DNA from: a virus
DNA: 64,000 nucleotides
Virus record (IMG/VR): IMGVR_UViG_3300037847_002819
Coordinates: 31,890 to 95,889 of that record
Reading direction: 5' to 3' (one strand)
Part shown: in pieces, positions 46,333 through 57,688 of the stretch
Numbering within the stretch: position 1 is the first letter of the stretch
How the letters are laid out: each line of letters begins with the position of its first letter
Program-made: the position numbers and the translations under genes
Notes under the pieces: generated by a model
What the model was told of the DNA's origin: nothing
The model's input: the letters and a program-made list of their open reading frames with translations, nothing else
The model's database searches: none

Positions 46333-48441
46333 TCACTCATCATTATGTCCATCTATTGTATAAAACAATTTAATTCCTAAAAGAAGCGCATCTTCATTTA
46401 GAGTATCGTTAGAATCTGAAACATCTCTATACACTTGGAAACAGGTTAAATCATTTGCGGCTGGTGAACCGCCAATTGTAATTGCACTACTTTCTGCACT
46501 AATATGAACATATCTAACCGTTCCTACTTGTGTATCATCAGTTACAACGGGAGTTCCGAATGCAGTATCAATTGCGTCATTATTAGATAATGAAACACCT
46601 TGAAGCCCCCAAGAAACTCCACCGCTTGTTTCATAAATATTAGTCCAATAGAATTGTGCGGTAATCGTTCCTTCATTCCACATTTTAGGCATAGCAATTG
46701 TAAATTGAGCGTGTTCGTCTGAATCTTTATCAAACGCTAATGCTCTAATATCCGGCCTACCGGCAGTTGCGGCGGCAGTTGTGGCTAAATCAGCACAACC
46801 GGCATCATTTCTAGGACTAATCGCTTCTGCTGGAATCCAAATAGAATGTTTTCCACCAAGTAAAACGGGATAATCTTCTCCTTGTGTAGTTTGACTTGAA
46901 GGATGGAAAGCCGTGTAATGCAAGTGAGCATCTGTTTTAGTCCAAATATGACCTACTTCCTTATTACTTGTAGTATTTTGTGGAAGCGCATCTCCTCTAA
47001 ATAGACCTATTGCTGCTGCCCAAGCAAGCGCACTAACATTGTTTTCTTTGGCAGTTCCGCCATAAAAAGTAACAGACGGAAATGGTGAAGCACTATCGTC
47101 ATTATTATCCACTTGTTTGATATACAACTTTAATGCACCTTGCGCTTGTGAATCGGTAGCGTGGGTTGAGGAAGCATCTAAACTTGTCCCTGCAATAGAA
47201 ACATAAGTGACTTCTGCATCAGAACCGCCCGCATGAGTTTCTATTCCATCAAACTTAATTACACCTAAGTTTTGGTCGTCAACTATACTTGAATCATTAC
47301 GGAAAAATGAAATATCCGGTGCGGCATTATTGCCACTTGTAGCGGTTTCAACTCTAAGTGCATTATCTGTTTCTGAAGTATTTTTAATATGTAAATTAGC
47401 AGTTGGAGTAGTAGTTCCAATACCTACTCTTGAAACATCACCATCAATTCTCATTACTTCCGTAGTTACGCCACCGTCATTTACTTGAAATATAATATCT
47501 TTATCTTGAGTTACATTTTCGATAATTGCATTATCAGAAGATGTGCTTAATTTCAAATCAGTGTTAATTGTTGTTGCACCGTTCACTGTCAAATCAGTTC
47601 CAACAGTAGCAGTGGTTGTAGTGGTTAATCCACCGCCAATAGTTACATTATCGGAAGTGTCCATTGTAATTGTTGAACCACCATCAGATGCTTGAATTAC
47701 ATTTCCACCGACTTTAATGTTCCCACCGGAATGAAGAAGTCCTTCTGTTGAAACTTCTCCATCTCCTTGAACCTTAAATTGAACCTGTGATGCACTATCA
47801 ATAACTTCAAAAGTATCTGTTGCGGCAGTTCCGGCTAATTTAACTTTAACATCTGTGCTACTTCCAGCAGTAATCGTTGTTACTCCACTAGCACCACTAA
47901 TATTAGCAGTTTCAGTATAAGCACCCGAATTATCATAACCAATGCTTAAATCATTACTAACTTTACTTGTAGTTAAAAATTGCACTAATCTATCAGTAGT
48001 AGCATTAGAACCTTGAGCCGAACCTGCAACTAATTTAATTACTGCAATAGGAATATCACCATCTGTTAAATCTGGTATTCTATTAGTAACTGAATTAGAA
48101 CCTCTTAATGCCATTGTGTTATTTGCTTGAGCAACTAACAATTGGTAAACATCTTCTGTTGCATGAACGCCTGTTAAATTAGTAGCATTTAATTGTGTTA
48201 TTGTAACTAATTTACCATCTCTATATGCTTTACCTGTCGTTACTGCTATTTGTGTATAAGTGCTAGAAGTTAGGGTAATATCAAAATCAGTAGCACTTCC
48301 TTTAATAGCATAGTTTCCTCTAATACCTTGACTTAACGCTTTAATTAATCCGGAGTGCGGATAATCAATATCGTCAGATATTTGCGTTGTTGTGGTTACT
48401 CCTGATGTAGTGCTATAATGATGCGGGTTTTCTATTGCCAT
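46333..48441 (-). CDS. Tail fibre/receptor-binding protein
   Basis: 702 residues. N-terminal MAIENPHHYSTTSGVTTTTQ; a long central repeat region of short beta turns (GGNIKVGGNVIQASDGGSTI, ITMDTSDNVTIGGGL), a RIDGDVSRVGIGTTTPTANL segment common in fibre shafts, and a globular C-terminal part with host-binding-like beta content. Trimeric fibre is the likely form. Confidence 0.8.
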   Translation of the reverse strand: MAIENPHHYSTTSGVTTTTQISDDIDYPHSGLIKALSQGIRGNYAIKGSATDFDITLTSSTYTQIAVTTGKAYRDGKLVTITQLNATNLTGVHATEDVYQLLVAQANNTMALRGSNSVTNRIPDLTDGDIPIAVIKLVAGSAQGSNATTDRLVQFLTTSKVSNDLSIGYDNSGAYTETANISGASGVTTITAGSSTDVKVKLAGTAATDTFEVIDSASQVQFKVQGDGEVSTEGLLHSGGNIKVGGNVIQASDGGSTITMDTSDNVTIGGGLTTTTTATVGTDLTVNGATTINTDLKLSTSSDNAIIENVTQDKDIIFQVNDGGVTTEVMRIDGDVSRVGIGTTTPTANLHIKNTSETDNALRVETATSGNNAAPDISFFRNDSSIVDDQNLGVIKFDGIETHAGGSDAEVTYVSIAGTSLDASSTHATDSQAQGALKLYIKQVDNNDDSASPFPSVTFYGGTAKENNVSALAWAAAIGLFRGDALPQNTTSNKEVGHIWTKTDAHLHYTAFHPSSQTTQGEDYPVLLGGKHSIWIPAEAISPRNDAGCADLATTAAATAGRPDIRALAFDKDSDEHAQFTIAMPKMWNEGTITAQFYWTNIYETSGGVSWGLQGVSLSNNDAIDTAFGTPVVTDDTQVGTVRYVHISAESSAITIGGSPAANDLTCFQVYRDVSDSNDTLNEDALLLGIKLFYTIDGHNDE

Positions 48442-48442
48442 T

Positions 48443-48796
48443 TCATTCCACCTCTAATATAAAAAATATCTCTAAATCACTAGTATTTGCTATTGGCCCA
48501 ATTGCGTCAAAATTTAACCTAGCCAACATATTATCATTTGAATCAAAAAAGGCTGCTTCTCTAATACTTTTACCTGTTAAATTAGTATTAGAACCTGCTA
48601 TTCTTAAACTATATTCAACAGTATTTTCATCGGACTTAATTGCTGATTTAGTATATGCCGCATCAGCCGCCCCTATATCAACATCTAAATCCGTTGCAGA
48701 AGGGCTAGTTGAATTTCCTCCTTGACCCACTCTAGCATTACTTAGCAGTGTAACTAATTGGGTTGCCATTAATGATTTGAATTTATCTGTTATCAA
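48443..48796 (-). CDS. Small tail-associated protein (117 aa)
   Basis: TTG start with GGAAGAATA before it (MITDKFKSLMATQLVTLLSN). Beta-rich C-terminal half (GKSIREAAFFDSNDNMLARL). Between the fibre and the tail hub; likely a fibre connector. Overlaps the upstream stop by four bases. Confidence 0.65.
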   Translation of the reverse strand: MITDKFKSLMATQLVTLLSNARVGQGGNSTSPSATDLDVDIGAADAAYTKSAIKSDENTVEYSLRIAGSNTNLTGKSIREAAFFDSNDNMLARLNFDAIGPIANTSDLEIFFILEVE

Positions 48797-51700
48797 TATT
48801 CTTCCTCCAATAATATTGTATGGGTAACTCCTTGCCCTTCCTCATGCCCTAGTGGTCGGGTGTTGGTATTTAGATGTGTTCCAAATCCTAAAACCGCACC
48901 ACCGCTACTACTTCTTTCTCTAATCGTTAGTCTGATAGGTTTTATTTTAATTTTTTCTAAAAAGGTATTATACACACTACTTTCATCGAATTTAACATTT
49001 CTTGTTGATGCTCTAATATTTCTTTGTTCTATTGCTAATTCAGCAAACCTATCTTCTAATTGTTTAGAATATCTTCCTAATTGTAGCCTCATGTTTCCTA
49101 ATAATAAATGTTCCACTTGCAATACCAAAAACTGATTTCTAAATATAGACTCTCTTGCTATTTCTAATTCTATTACATCACCTGCTCGTAATTGCGATAA
49201 ATGTTTATGCCCCACAGTAATAGTTATTTTTTCGTTTAATTCGGTATGTAATTTTAATAATTGAAAAGCGTGTTTATCTGTTTCTTCTTGGGTTATTAAA
49301 GTATCATCATAAACTTCTAAAGTTTTCTTTCCTATTTGACTAATAGAAAACATATCTCTTCGTGTTGTTTTAGTATTTTTTCCATATACAATTACTTCAT
49401 TATAAAAATCAAACATATTCTTAGTTTTTTCGTAATCATATATTTCAACATCTCCGGTATCTTTTATTAGAATGCCTGTAAAGAAAGACGAATCATCTCT
49501 ATTTTTAATTTGGAAAGTATTATCAAAATGCAATACTTTATCTTTTTTAGATAAAAGATTGTTAATTGCGCTAAATAAATCTATTCCTTGATAGTTAGGT
49601 GCTAAGAATAAAGGATAGTTTGTCGCTGATGAAGTAAATTCAATATCATTTTCTTCAAGTAAAGTATTTATTAAATCATCTGTTTCACTGCAAATAGTGA
49701 CACCTGTGCCTATCATAGCCCTTTCATATTCGCCTTCTATTTCATCTTTTATTTTTATTGTAAAAGGTTCGCTTATTGAAGGAACTCCTATCATTTCTTG
49801 CATTTCTTCAAAATTTAAGAAATATCCTATATCATCATCATCATCGGTATAAGTTACTGCGGTTCTTAACTTATTTTCTCCATCAGCAATTATCAATGAT
49901 TTATTCATCTGTATTCCAGCAGTAGTCTCTCCACTAATAGTTTTTCTTATATCTAGTTTACCTTGTTTATACAGATTACCACTATTTTCTGTATCTAATA
50001 CAACATACATTGACAATGCCGCTTCTTGGCCTCCTGTGTTGTAATGTATTGCCGATGCTCCCGTTCCTATACTGTTTCCTAGTGTTCTTTCACCAGCAGA
50101 TTCAACTAAAGTATAATCTTTAATATCAGTATAACAAGAATTTTCTCCACTAATTTTAGTGTATTTAGAAGAAAGTTCGTTTAATCTTATATTTTTAGGG
50201 CTGAAATTATAAAAACAAGTATGGTTAGGTTGCATTAGTCTATACCACCCAACAGGCAATTCTATGTTAGTTGTTATAATATGTCTTAAACTTGTATTTG
50301 TTGTATCTATTGTATGTGATAAAATATATGCAATTTTATCGGGAGTTTGCCCATTTAATGAAGGGTTAGTTATAAAGTTACTACTATACGAACCAATTGA
50401 ACCATCTTCTTCATAATATTTACCTGCTTCACTTACTAAATAACAACCTGTTAAATCGTTAATAACATCTAAAAATAGCCTAGATATATTTCCTTCTGCC
50501 GTAGTCGAACCGTCTAATAAAGAGTTAATAGCAACTGCTTCATCAATATCAATAATATAATTGTAGGTTGAACCTCCGACTCTATTTTTTCTAGTATCAA
50601 CAGTCAAGTCCCTCGGAGAAGATGTGGTAGTAACATTATTATTTATTCTAAATAAAGAACTACTATCTATTTGAGTAATTACAGAATTATTTGGTATAGG
50701 TAATCCTGTTATTTTCATACCCACTCTTAATGCAGTAGTATCTCCCGAAGCCATTTGAATAATTTTAGGATTGCTTCCAAAAGAAGAACCGCTACCGGCA
50801 GTAGTATCTGTGTTACAGGATATGTCGAAAGTTACATCTTCACTAATATACAATCTAGGTTTGAATCCCATTAATACTCCGTCTGCTGTTTTACCCGCAG
50901 TATGGGTATTTGTAGTTAAAGTGTTATCTTCCCACTTAGCAAAATCAAATTGTGTTTTCATGCTAATACAAGCGAAATGGTCGTGACCGGTTTCATCTAT
51001 TGTTCTAATACTTCCGCCCATAATAGGTTGCCCTACCATTCCTTTACTCGCTTTAGCACCATTAGCGTTTTCAACATTAAATCTATCTAAGAATAAAGGT
51101 AGCATTCCTTTGTAAAGTAATTCTTCTGCTGAACAATCATTAGAATTACCTTCTTCTTTCATTCTAGATAATTTGTAAAATACTTTAGAAGGAGGCCAAA
51201 AAGAAAAGTTTGTTGATAAGGTATGGACTAATCCTTGAAGGCTTTGTTCATCCATATTAATAGGTAGCCATAAATTAGGGTCACGGTGTTCATGCCCTGC
51301 CGGTGCAACCCCTAAATCATTATTGTATGTGTCTTCAAAGGCACTACCGCTTTCTCCGTAATATTCAGTTCCACCACTACTTTCACCTACTCTTCTAGCA
51401 ACCATTGTTTTCAACATATGTATTTGGTTTTGGAATCTAGCAAAAGTATCTCCTTTACCATGACCTGTTATCCTAGCAGTTCTATTACTATTATTATTAG
51501 GATAAGAAGAATTATATCCCGCACTTACAAAATGTAATCTTCCGGTAAAAAAAGAATTTCCGTTTGTTTTAATTGGCCCATCTGATAAATCTATTTTATA
51601 TGGGTCACCACCACTTCCTGTTCCACTTGTTCCAGAAATAGTTCCTATATATCTTCCATTATCATCAAATATAAAATTTCCAGAAGTAATGCCGAAACCG

Positions 51701-54700
51701 GAAGGATTAGAATTTAATTCGATAGCATTGGAAACATAATCACTAACTGCTACATTACCGCCACTAAATAAGGAATCTAATTGTTTTGGCATCTTAAATG
51801 AATAATTCCATTGAGGTAATACCTTGTCTTTTGCCGGAGCATTTTCGGGGTCTATTTGATTAAAAGCAAAATCAACTACTACTTCTGTTAATCTCATTAT
51901 TGAGAATCTTGTAAGATTGGCTAAATTTGCTTCGCTAGAACTAATATCAACCATTGAATAACTTGAGTCATTAAGATTTATATTTTTACTTCCTCCAAAA
52001 AATTGTTCTTTATCATCAGAAAAATCAACAATAGAGGGTTTTTTAAGCAAAAATAAATTGTATTTTTCTAAACTTCTTCCTGTTCTCAACAAACTGTCTT
52101 TTCGTGCGCTTGAATACCCTACAATATCTCCGTTAATAAACAAAAACATTCTTGCAATTTTAGGGTCTAGTAAGTCTAAGTTATCAACTGCGGTAAATGG
52201 AGAACTTTTTCCTGTTGCGGTATCTGATATATCTGTTGGGTCTTTATAGAAAGCAACCCTTTCTGGACTACCTCCACTTTTAGTTACCTTTTGTTCAAAA
52301 AATTTAGAACCTGCGGCATTAGTCCAACCACGACTTTCTGGTAAAATATGATTATCTGCGGCATCTTTTCCTGTTTTTCCGTAATGAACTAAATTTGTTG
52401 CTCCTATTCCTCTATATGCATTCGCATAATATTTAATTTTAGAAGATATATCAGAATAATAAAGAGCGTTGGTTCTTTCACAAGCAATAGGTTCTGTGGT
52501 TTTATTAATATTACCCTTTTCAATATTAAAAATCCTATAATAAGGAGAACCATATTTATCTGCATATGCTATTTCACCTGTTTCAGAACTTTGAAATAAT
52601 TCATAATTTAGAGGAACTGTTATTGTGAAATTATCTGTTGAGGTTCGATTTTCAGGATTTGCTAAAATTATTGTTTTTCCTCCATGTAAGTGTGCGCCAT
52701 TTAAGAAATTCATTTCATGGGTTTTATGACTAGTTTCTCCATCAGTTTGATAATTTAGAACTCTAATATATAAATTATCAATGTCTTGTTCTAACACTTT
52801 GCTAACATATATTGTAATTGTATCTGCCGCTTCATTCAAATCGGCTTGGATAAATCTGCCTAAGTAAGTAACTGTTCCTAAATTATCGTTTTGCGTTGTG
52901 CTGGCATAAACAGGATTTCCATGATGTTTTCTTTGATTGGCCGTTGAAGAAAGTGATTCAGTGGAACTTGTTGCTGGAATAGTAAAATAACGATTTCCTA
53001 CTGTGCTGGCATTCACTTGTCCTAAGTCAGTCGAAGATAAATCAGTATCTATCATATTAGCATAGTTAATATCCACTCTTCCTAAAGTTAAAGGAATGTA
53101 TGGTGCTAACTCAACAATAGTTTCATTATTATTATCATCTTCTGTAATATTTAAAACTGTAAAATCTAATAAAGTATTAACTGTATCAAAATCTGAAAAT
53201 GCCTTATTTACGCCATCATTGGTTCGACCATCATCAAGTCTCCCTTCAAAGATAGGGCTTTTTTTCACACCCTTTATTCCTGAAATATAATACCCTACTG
53301 ATTCAGAATTATTAGTATTAGCACTACTACCTACTAGTTCAACAACTTCTCCTCCAGAACCATTTAGGGTAGTGCCTCCATTAAAATATAATCCTTTATT
53401 AGAAGCACCGCTTAAAGTGGAAACAGTATTTGTTTTAGTATTTGCAGACATGGCTTTATTAAACATATAGTATTTAGAATTAGATGTATATAATTCATAA
53501 CTATAATCTATACTACTATCAATGATTCCTGTTTCATTTATTGATGTTAAACAATCAGCGTGTAAAGTAATGGTATTTCCAGAAACACTCTTTAATATTC
53601 CCAAGAAAATAAATTTTGAATGTGCATTGGTATGAGCAAATAACAACTTTCCTTCATCAGAAGTAGTTAAAATAGCACTACCTGAACCATTATCGTTATT
53701 ACTCACAACAATGTCGGGTGATGACATTGAGGCAGAAATGATGACATTACCGCTACTTGCCATATTTTCTCCAGATGCATTTTGTGGTGGAATTAAAGGA
53801 GTATAAGGACTATGTGAAGAATAAATAATATCTTTAGAATGTAATGTATTTTTATTTATTATTGGGCCTAATAGTTTTCTTATTTCTGAACGACCAGAAA
53901 GTTCGAAAATAGTCTGCCCATTTTCTTTGTAATAAGAATTTTTTTCTATTGAACCATCAAATTTTTCAACTTCAATATAATAAGAACCTTCCATATAATC
54001 TAATGCCGAAACTCCTGTATTTGTTGTTGTTGGAAAACTAAGCGTCAACAACTGTTTATTTTTATCAGAATTAGTAACAGTGGCTTCTAGGAAACTAAAA
54101 TCTTTAGATATTAATTTAACATAAAGCCTATCATTTCTATTTTCTAAAATATCAAAAGTAGTTAATAAAGTGCTATCAGTAGTATTCCACGCCCTTCTAT
54201 AAATAACACTTCCGTCAGTTAAACTATATGAAGAAGCAGAACTAAAGATTCCTCCCGTTTCTAATCTATGGACTGCTCTAAATTTAACATCTTGTTCTTT
54301 TCCCGTAGTGCCTAAATTATTGATAGCGTCTATTGTTTCAACAATTAGAATGCGATTTCCTATTTTAACTTCATCACCCAAATTAAACATAGTGCTTAAA
54401 TCATATTCGGTAGTGAATCTGTATTCATTTAGACCTAGATAAGATTTTATTTTAGCCTTTAATGCAAACCAATCATTGAAATTACCCTTATGTAATCTAT
54501 GCCTAACTCTTAATTTATCAAAAGTGTTTATTTTAGCAGGTAGCAATCTTTTAGTATCAACTACCTTTGTTTCACAATAACTGCCTCTTGTTCCTATGGA
54601 TTCTTCTAATGTTAAATCAATTACATTATACAATTTATTTGCTCTAGTAGGAGAAAAGTCATAATGGACATATCTTGTTGGCCCTCTATATGAAAGATTA

Positions 54701-55815
54701 CTTAAAGGGTCTATATCTAAATTAGTGCTTCTTTTAGCATTATGAAAACAATCATCATAGTCGCCAAAAGAATCAGGTGGGCTAATCAATTGATATGTTC
54801 CGCTAGTAAATTCTTGTGCTAAGGAGCGAGGAATATTAAATACTTCTGCATAAGCAGGGTAGTCCATATCTTTTAGATTATCTGTTAATGTTAAATTCAT
54901 TGTATATTTACTATAATCTTTAATTACATAGCCATTATCTTGTGATGTAACAAAGGTGTTTTTAACACTAGGTTCAGTAGTTGTAGTGTTCGCACCCTTA
55001 AATTTCATAAAATATTTAGTATTATGGTCTAATTGATTCTTTTTATCTAAATTGTCATTAAAGAAGTAAAATAAAGGTTCAGCACATACTAAGTCTTCTT
55101 GTAAATTATTTTTAATACCTGCTGAAACTGCTAAAATTTTACAACCTCTATCATCATCTAAAATCTTTGGCCCTCTAAATACCATAAACTTAGTTCCTTC
55201 TGCTATTTCTGTTCCTAATCTTGGCTCAAAATCAAAAGAATCTCCGGCATTATCATCATTATTTAATTGAGTAATTTTAGCAAAATGATGTAATAAGTGA
55301 TTATCTGAGTGTATTAAAACAAAATAATTGTAGGTGTTCAGGTCTATCGCACTTAATGATACTCCTTCTGATGTTGCAGCATGGAAGTTTTTGATTCTAA
55401 ATCCTTCTGTTGTTTCTAAATTTAAGTATTCTGTATCTGCACTATCTGAACCTTGTAATTGCTGAACAAAATTTTCAGCAGAACCCGTTAAAGTATGTTC
55501 ATAAATAATAGTGTATAATCTTTCATTTCCAGAAAATGCACCAAATGTTCTAAATTTAGGATTAGTAGGAACATTATAATTAGTCTTATTAAATGTAGCA
55601 TTAATTGTAGCGGCTGAACCTCCAATAGTATTGCTTAAAGTAACTTGATTACTACCCAATCCTGTGGCAACAATACGAGAATTGTCAGGAATACCATCTC
55701 CTGTTACACCCATTCCTATGTAATAAGTTCCATTAACATTAGATAAAACGGTATTAGTATTTCGATAAACTTCTTCAACAATACTTTCGTTAGATTCAGC
55801 AAAAATACGGGTCAT
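48793..55815 (-). CDS. Giant tail hub/tip protein (2340 aa)
   Basis: The longest gene in the window. Beta-rich, many Thr/Ser/Asn and Gly segments, no signal peptide. The last 350 residues (LFSAINNLLSKKDKVLHFDN, LSQLRAGDVIELEIARESIF, NMRLQLGRYSKQLEDRFAEL) resemble the hub domain of baseplate/gpJ-type tip proteins. It lies between the distal-tail genes and the fibre, as expected for a central tail tip. GGAGGTG precedes the ATG. Individual domains cannot be assigned by eye. Confidence 0.75.
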   Translation of the reverse strand: MTRIFAESNESIVEEVYRNTNTVLSNVNGTYYIGMGVTGDGIPDNSRIVATGLGSNQVTLSNTIGGSAATINATFNKTNYNVPTNPKFRTFGAFSGNERLYTIIYEHTLTGSAENFVQQLQGSDSADTEYLNLETTEGFRIKNFHAATSEGVSLSAIDLNTYNYFVLIHSDNHLLHHFAKITQLNNDDNAGDSFDFEPRLGTEIAEGTKFMVFRGPKILDDDRGCKILAVSAGIKNNLQEDLVCAEPLFYFFNDNLDKKNQLDHNTKYFMKFKGANTTTTEPSVKNTFVTSQDNGYVIKDYSKYTMNLTLTDNLKDMDYPAYAEVFNIPRSLAQEFTSGTYQLISPPDSFGDYDDCFHNAKRSTNLDIDPLSNLSYRGPTRYVHYDFSPTRANKLYNVIDLTLEESIGTRGSYCETKVVDTKRLLPAKINTFDKLRVRHRLHKGNFNDWFALKAKIKSYLGLNEYRFTTEYDLSTMFNLGDEVKIGNRILIVETIDAINNLGTTGKEQDVKFRAVHRLETGGIFSSASSYSLTDGSVIYRRAWNTTDSTLLTTFDILENRNDRLYVKLISKDFSFLEATVTNSDKNKQLLTLSFPTTTNTGVSALDYMEGSYYIEVEKFDGSIEKNSYYKENGQTIFELSGRSEIRKLLGPIINKNTLHSKDIIYSSHSPYTPLIPPQNASGENMASSGNVIISASMSSPDIVVSNNDNGSGSAILTTSDEGKLLFAHTNAHSKFIFLGILKSVSGNTITLHADCLTSINETGIIDSSIDYSYELYTSNSKYYMFNKAMSANTKTNTVSTLSGASNKGLYFNGGTTLNGSGGEVVELVGSSANTNNSESVGYYISGIKGVKKSPIFEGRLDDGRTNDGVNKAFSDFDTVNTLLDFTVLNITEDDNNNETIVELAPYIPLTLGRVDINYANMIDTDLSSTDLGQVNASTVGNRYFTIPATSSTESLSSTANQRKHHGNPVYASTTQNDNLGTVTYLGRFIQADLNEAADTITIYVSKVLEQDIDNLYIRVLNYQTDGETSHKTHEMNFLNGAHLHGGKTIILANPENRTSTDNFTITVPLNYELFQSSETGEIAYADKYGSPYYRIFNIEKGNINKTTEPIACERTNALYYSDISSKIKYYANAYRGIGATNLVHYGKTGKDAADNHILPESRGWTNAAGSKFFEQKVTKSGGSPERVAFYKDPTDISDTATGKSSPFTAVDNLDLLDPKIARMFLFINGDIVGYSSARKDSLLRTGRSLEKYNLFLLKKPSIVDFSDDKEQFFGGSKNINLNDSSYSMVDISSSEANLANLTRFSIMRLTEVVVDFAFNQIDPENAPAKDKVLPQWNYSFKMPKQLDSLFSGGNVAVSDYVSNAIELNSNPSGFGITSGNFIFDDNGRYIGTISGTSGTGSGGDPYKIDLSDGPIKTNGNSFFTGRLHFVSAGYNSSYPNNNSNRTARITGHGKGDTFARFQNQIHMLKTMVARRVGESSGGTEYYGESGSAFEDTYNNDLGVAPAGHEHRDPNLWLPINMDEQSLQGLVHTLSTNFSFWPPSKVFYKLSRMKEEGNSNDCSAEELLYKGMLPLFLDRFNVENANGAKASKGMVGQPIMGGSIRTIDETGHDHFACISMKTQFDFAKWEDNTLTTNTHTAGKTADGVLMGFKPRLYISEDVTFDISCNTDTTAGSGSSFGSNPKIIQMASGDTTALRVGMKITGLPIPNNSVITQIDSSSLFRINNNVTTTSSPRDLTVDTRKNRVGGSTYNYIIDIDEAVAINSLLDGSTTAEGNISRLFLDVINDLTGCYLVSEAGKYYEEDGSIGSYSSNFITNPSLNGQTPDKIAYILSHTIDTTNTSLRHIITTNIELPVGWYRLMQPNHTCFYNFSPKNIRLNELSSKYTKISGENSCYTDIKDYTLVESAGERTLGNSIGTGASAIHYNTGGQEAALSMYVVLDTENSGNLYKQGKLDIRKTISGETTAGIQMNKSLIIADGENKLRTAVTYTDDDDDIGYFLNFEEMQEMIGVPSISEPFTIKIKDEIEGEYERAMIGTGVTICSETDDLINTLLEENDIEFTSSATNYPLFLAPNYQGIDLFSAINNLLSKKDKVLHFDNTFQIKNRDDSSFFTGILIKDTGDVEIYDYEKTKNMFDFYNEVIVYGKNTKTTRRDMFSISQIGKKTLEVYDDTLITQEETDKHAFQLLKLHTELNEKITITVGHKHLSQLRAGDVIELEIARESIFRNQFLVLQVEHLLLGNMRLQLGRYSKQLEDRFAELAIEQRNIRASTRNVKFDESSVYNTFLEKIKIKPIRLTIRERSSSGGAVLGFGTHLNTNTRPLGHEEGQGVTHTILLEEEY

Positions 55816-57041
55816 AAATCCACCTCCTCGAATCTAAGATATAATAAAGCATCGTTAAAATTAGGCATTAAATTATCTATTGATGTAAAAGAAGTAATTT
55901 TATTACTAATTGCCAATTCGTGAAACTCTCCCATAAATTGTTTGCAAGTAGTAGCACCGTTAATACCGGTAGCAGTTCCTCCGCTTAAAGTATCATAAAT
56001 ACCGGAAACAGTCATATCGTTTAGACCATTAGAACCTAAATAAATATCTGTTTTAGCAAATTCAAAGGTAGCAGTTTCGCTATGGGTATCTGATTTAATA
56101 GGAATACCGTTAAGATACAATGTTATTAATTTAGTTTTATCATTATAAACACAACCCACATGAAACATTTGGTCTATATATGTCGGGTGTTTGTATGTTG
56201 GTAGGAATAAGTCAGTGCCTCCGGCTAGTGCTGGTGTTGCTGCATTCATCTCTAAATCACTACCGCTTACACTGTAAATTGTGCCTAATGAAGTAAATGT
56301 TGTTCCGCTACTGCGATAAAAAATCTCTTGTCCTGTAATAAAAGGATGAGTCGCTGATGCCAAAGGCAAATCTATGTTGTCTTCTGCACCGTTAGTATGG
56401 ACTTCGGCAACCTTAGCGAACATAACTCTCCCTGCTTTGTTAAAGCCACTAAACAAATTAGAAGTGTTAGTAGTGTTATATCTGAAAGAATGTCCTTGAC
56501 TCGGTTTGATAACAACATCAGAAGTAACTGTTTTTGTGGTGCTTCCTATTTTTACAGTGGCTTTAATTTTGTATTGGGCTGGATTATTTTGTGTATGCGT
56601 GGTTGAATTTACTAAAGATATTGTAAAGTTATCGTTATCGAAAATCATCATTTCGTGCGTAATTCTATTTGCTCTTGATAGATACAATTCATTTTGCATT
56701 TCAGTTTCATCATTAGCATCACTCGCACCTAAGTCATAAGTCTCTTGTAGTAGTCCCGCCATTATTTTTTTACTATCGTTTCTAGTATTTCCTACACCTA
56801 AAGCAGTATTAGAAAGGTCAACTGCGGTTTGGTGAGTGCTATTACCATTTATCTCATATGGAGTAATCAATGCTTCGAAAGAAAAAGAACCTTTATGCGC
56901 CCATAAACCATAGCCTACATCATCAAATGTTCCTGCATTATCTGTATTTGGTATATTATCATCATAAGACATTTTAACAAAAGCATTACACATTATTGGA
57001 AAAACCAATGAGCGTTGTTTTCCTGTTAAAACTTCATACAT
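55812..57041 (-). CDS. LamG/concanavalin-like tail protein
   Basis: 409 residues from the ATG at 57039-57041 (MYEVLTGKQRSLVF). The second half shows LamG-type pattern: MFHVGCVYNDKTKLITLYLN then GIPIKS, and FMGEFHELAISNKITSF. Such domains bind sugars on the host surface. In the distal tail block. Confidence 0.7.
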   Translation of the reverse strand: MYEVLTGKQRSLVFPIMCNAFVKMSYDDNIPNTDNAGTFDDVGYGLWAHKGSFSFEALITPYEINGNSTHQTAVDLSNTALGVGNTRNDSKKIMAGLLQETYDLGASDANDETEMQNELYLSRANRITHEMMIFDNDNFTISLVNSTTHTQNNPAQYKIKATVKIGSTTKTVTSDVVIKPSQGHSFRYNTTNTSNLFSGFNKAGRVMFAKVAEVHTNGAEDNIDLPLASATHPFITGQEIFYRSSGTTFTSLGTIYSVSGSDLEMNAATPALAGGTDLFLPTYKHPTYIDQMFHVGCVYNDKTKLITLYLNGIPIKSDTHSETATFEFAKTDIYLGSNGLNDMTVSGIYDTLSGGTATGINGATTCKQFMGEFHELAISNKITSFTSIDNLMPNFNDALLYLRFEEVDL

Positions 57042-57045
57042 TTTA

Positions 57046-57684
57046 TCACGGCCCAACTATTGCTACTTCGAATTGCATTGAAAAACTAATATCAACTGCT
57101 TCTGCTTCCATATTAAAACTAAAACTGCGAATAAAACCTGCTACTCCCGAAGCCGTTGAAGAATCTGGAAAATCAGAACCTTTGAATGATACTCCTAAAT
57201 TGTCTCCAAATCCTTCTTCTCCTCTTGATGCGAAATTAAAAGGAACTAAAGTTTCTGTTGTTCTTGCAGCATAATTGTTCCCTACTTTAGAAGGATAAAG
57301 AATAATTAATTCATTTATCGCTTGGTTGACCTGTAAGCCTGTTGAATCAACACTTGATGCAATCATCTGTGCAACTTCGTGAGCAGTATAGGTTAAAGCC
57401 GTTTCATCATCTTCTGCGGAAGTATCGGTAGCGGTTTTTGTTTTCTTAATTACTGTTTCAGAAATAAAACCGGTTAAATCTATTTGTTTAGTAGCCATAC
57501 CTAAATCTAAAGCGGCAGTTACAGATTCACCCGTTACAACACCGGAGAACGGAATAGGAAAAGAAGGAATGGTTTTACTTACAGAAACTCCAACCGATGT
57601 AACATTCAACGGAATAGTATTAACTGTTAAATCAGTAGTTTCCTGTTCAGCATACTGCCCAAATTTCAAATATACATATGTCAT
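57046..57684 (-). CDS. Distal tail/baseplate protein (212 aa)
   Basis: MTYVYLKFGQYAEQETTDLT onward; beta-rich, with a helical middle (YTAHEVAQMIASSVDSTG). Follows the tape measure directly, the usual place of a distal tail protein. GGTGATTAA precedes the ATG. The call rests mainly on position. Confidence 0.6.
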   Translation of the reverse strand: MTYVYLKFGQYAEQETTDLTVNTIPLNVTSVGVSVSKTIPSFPIPFSGVVTGESVTAALDLGMATKQIDLTGFISETVIKKTKTATDTSAEDDETALTYTAHEVAQMIASSVDSTGLQVNQAINELIILYPSKVGNNYAARTTETLVPFNFASRGEEGFGDNLGVSFKGSDFPDSSTASGVAGFIRSFSFNMEAEAVDISFSMQFEVAIVGP

Positions 57685-57688
57685 TTAA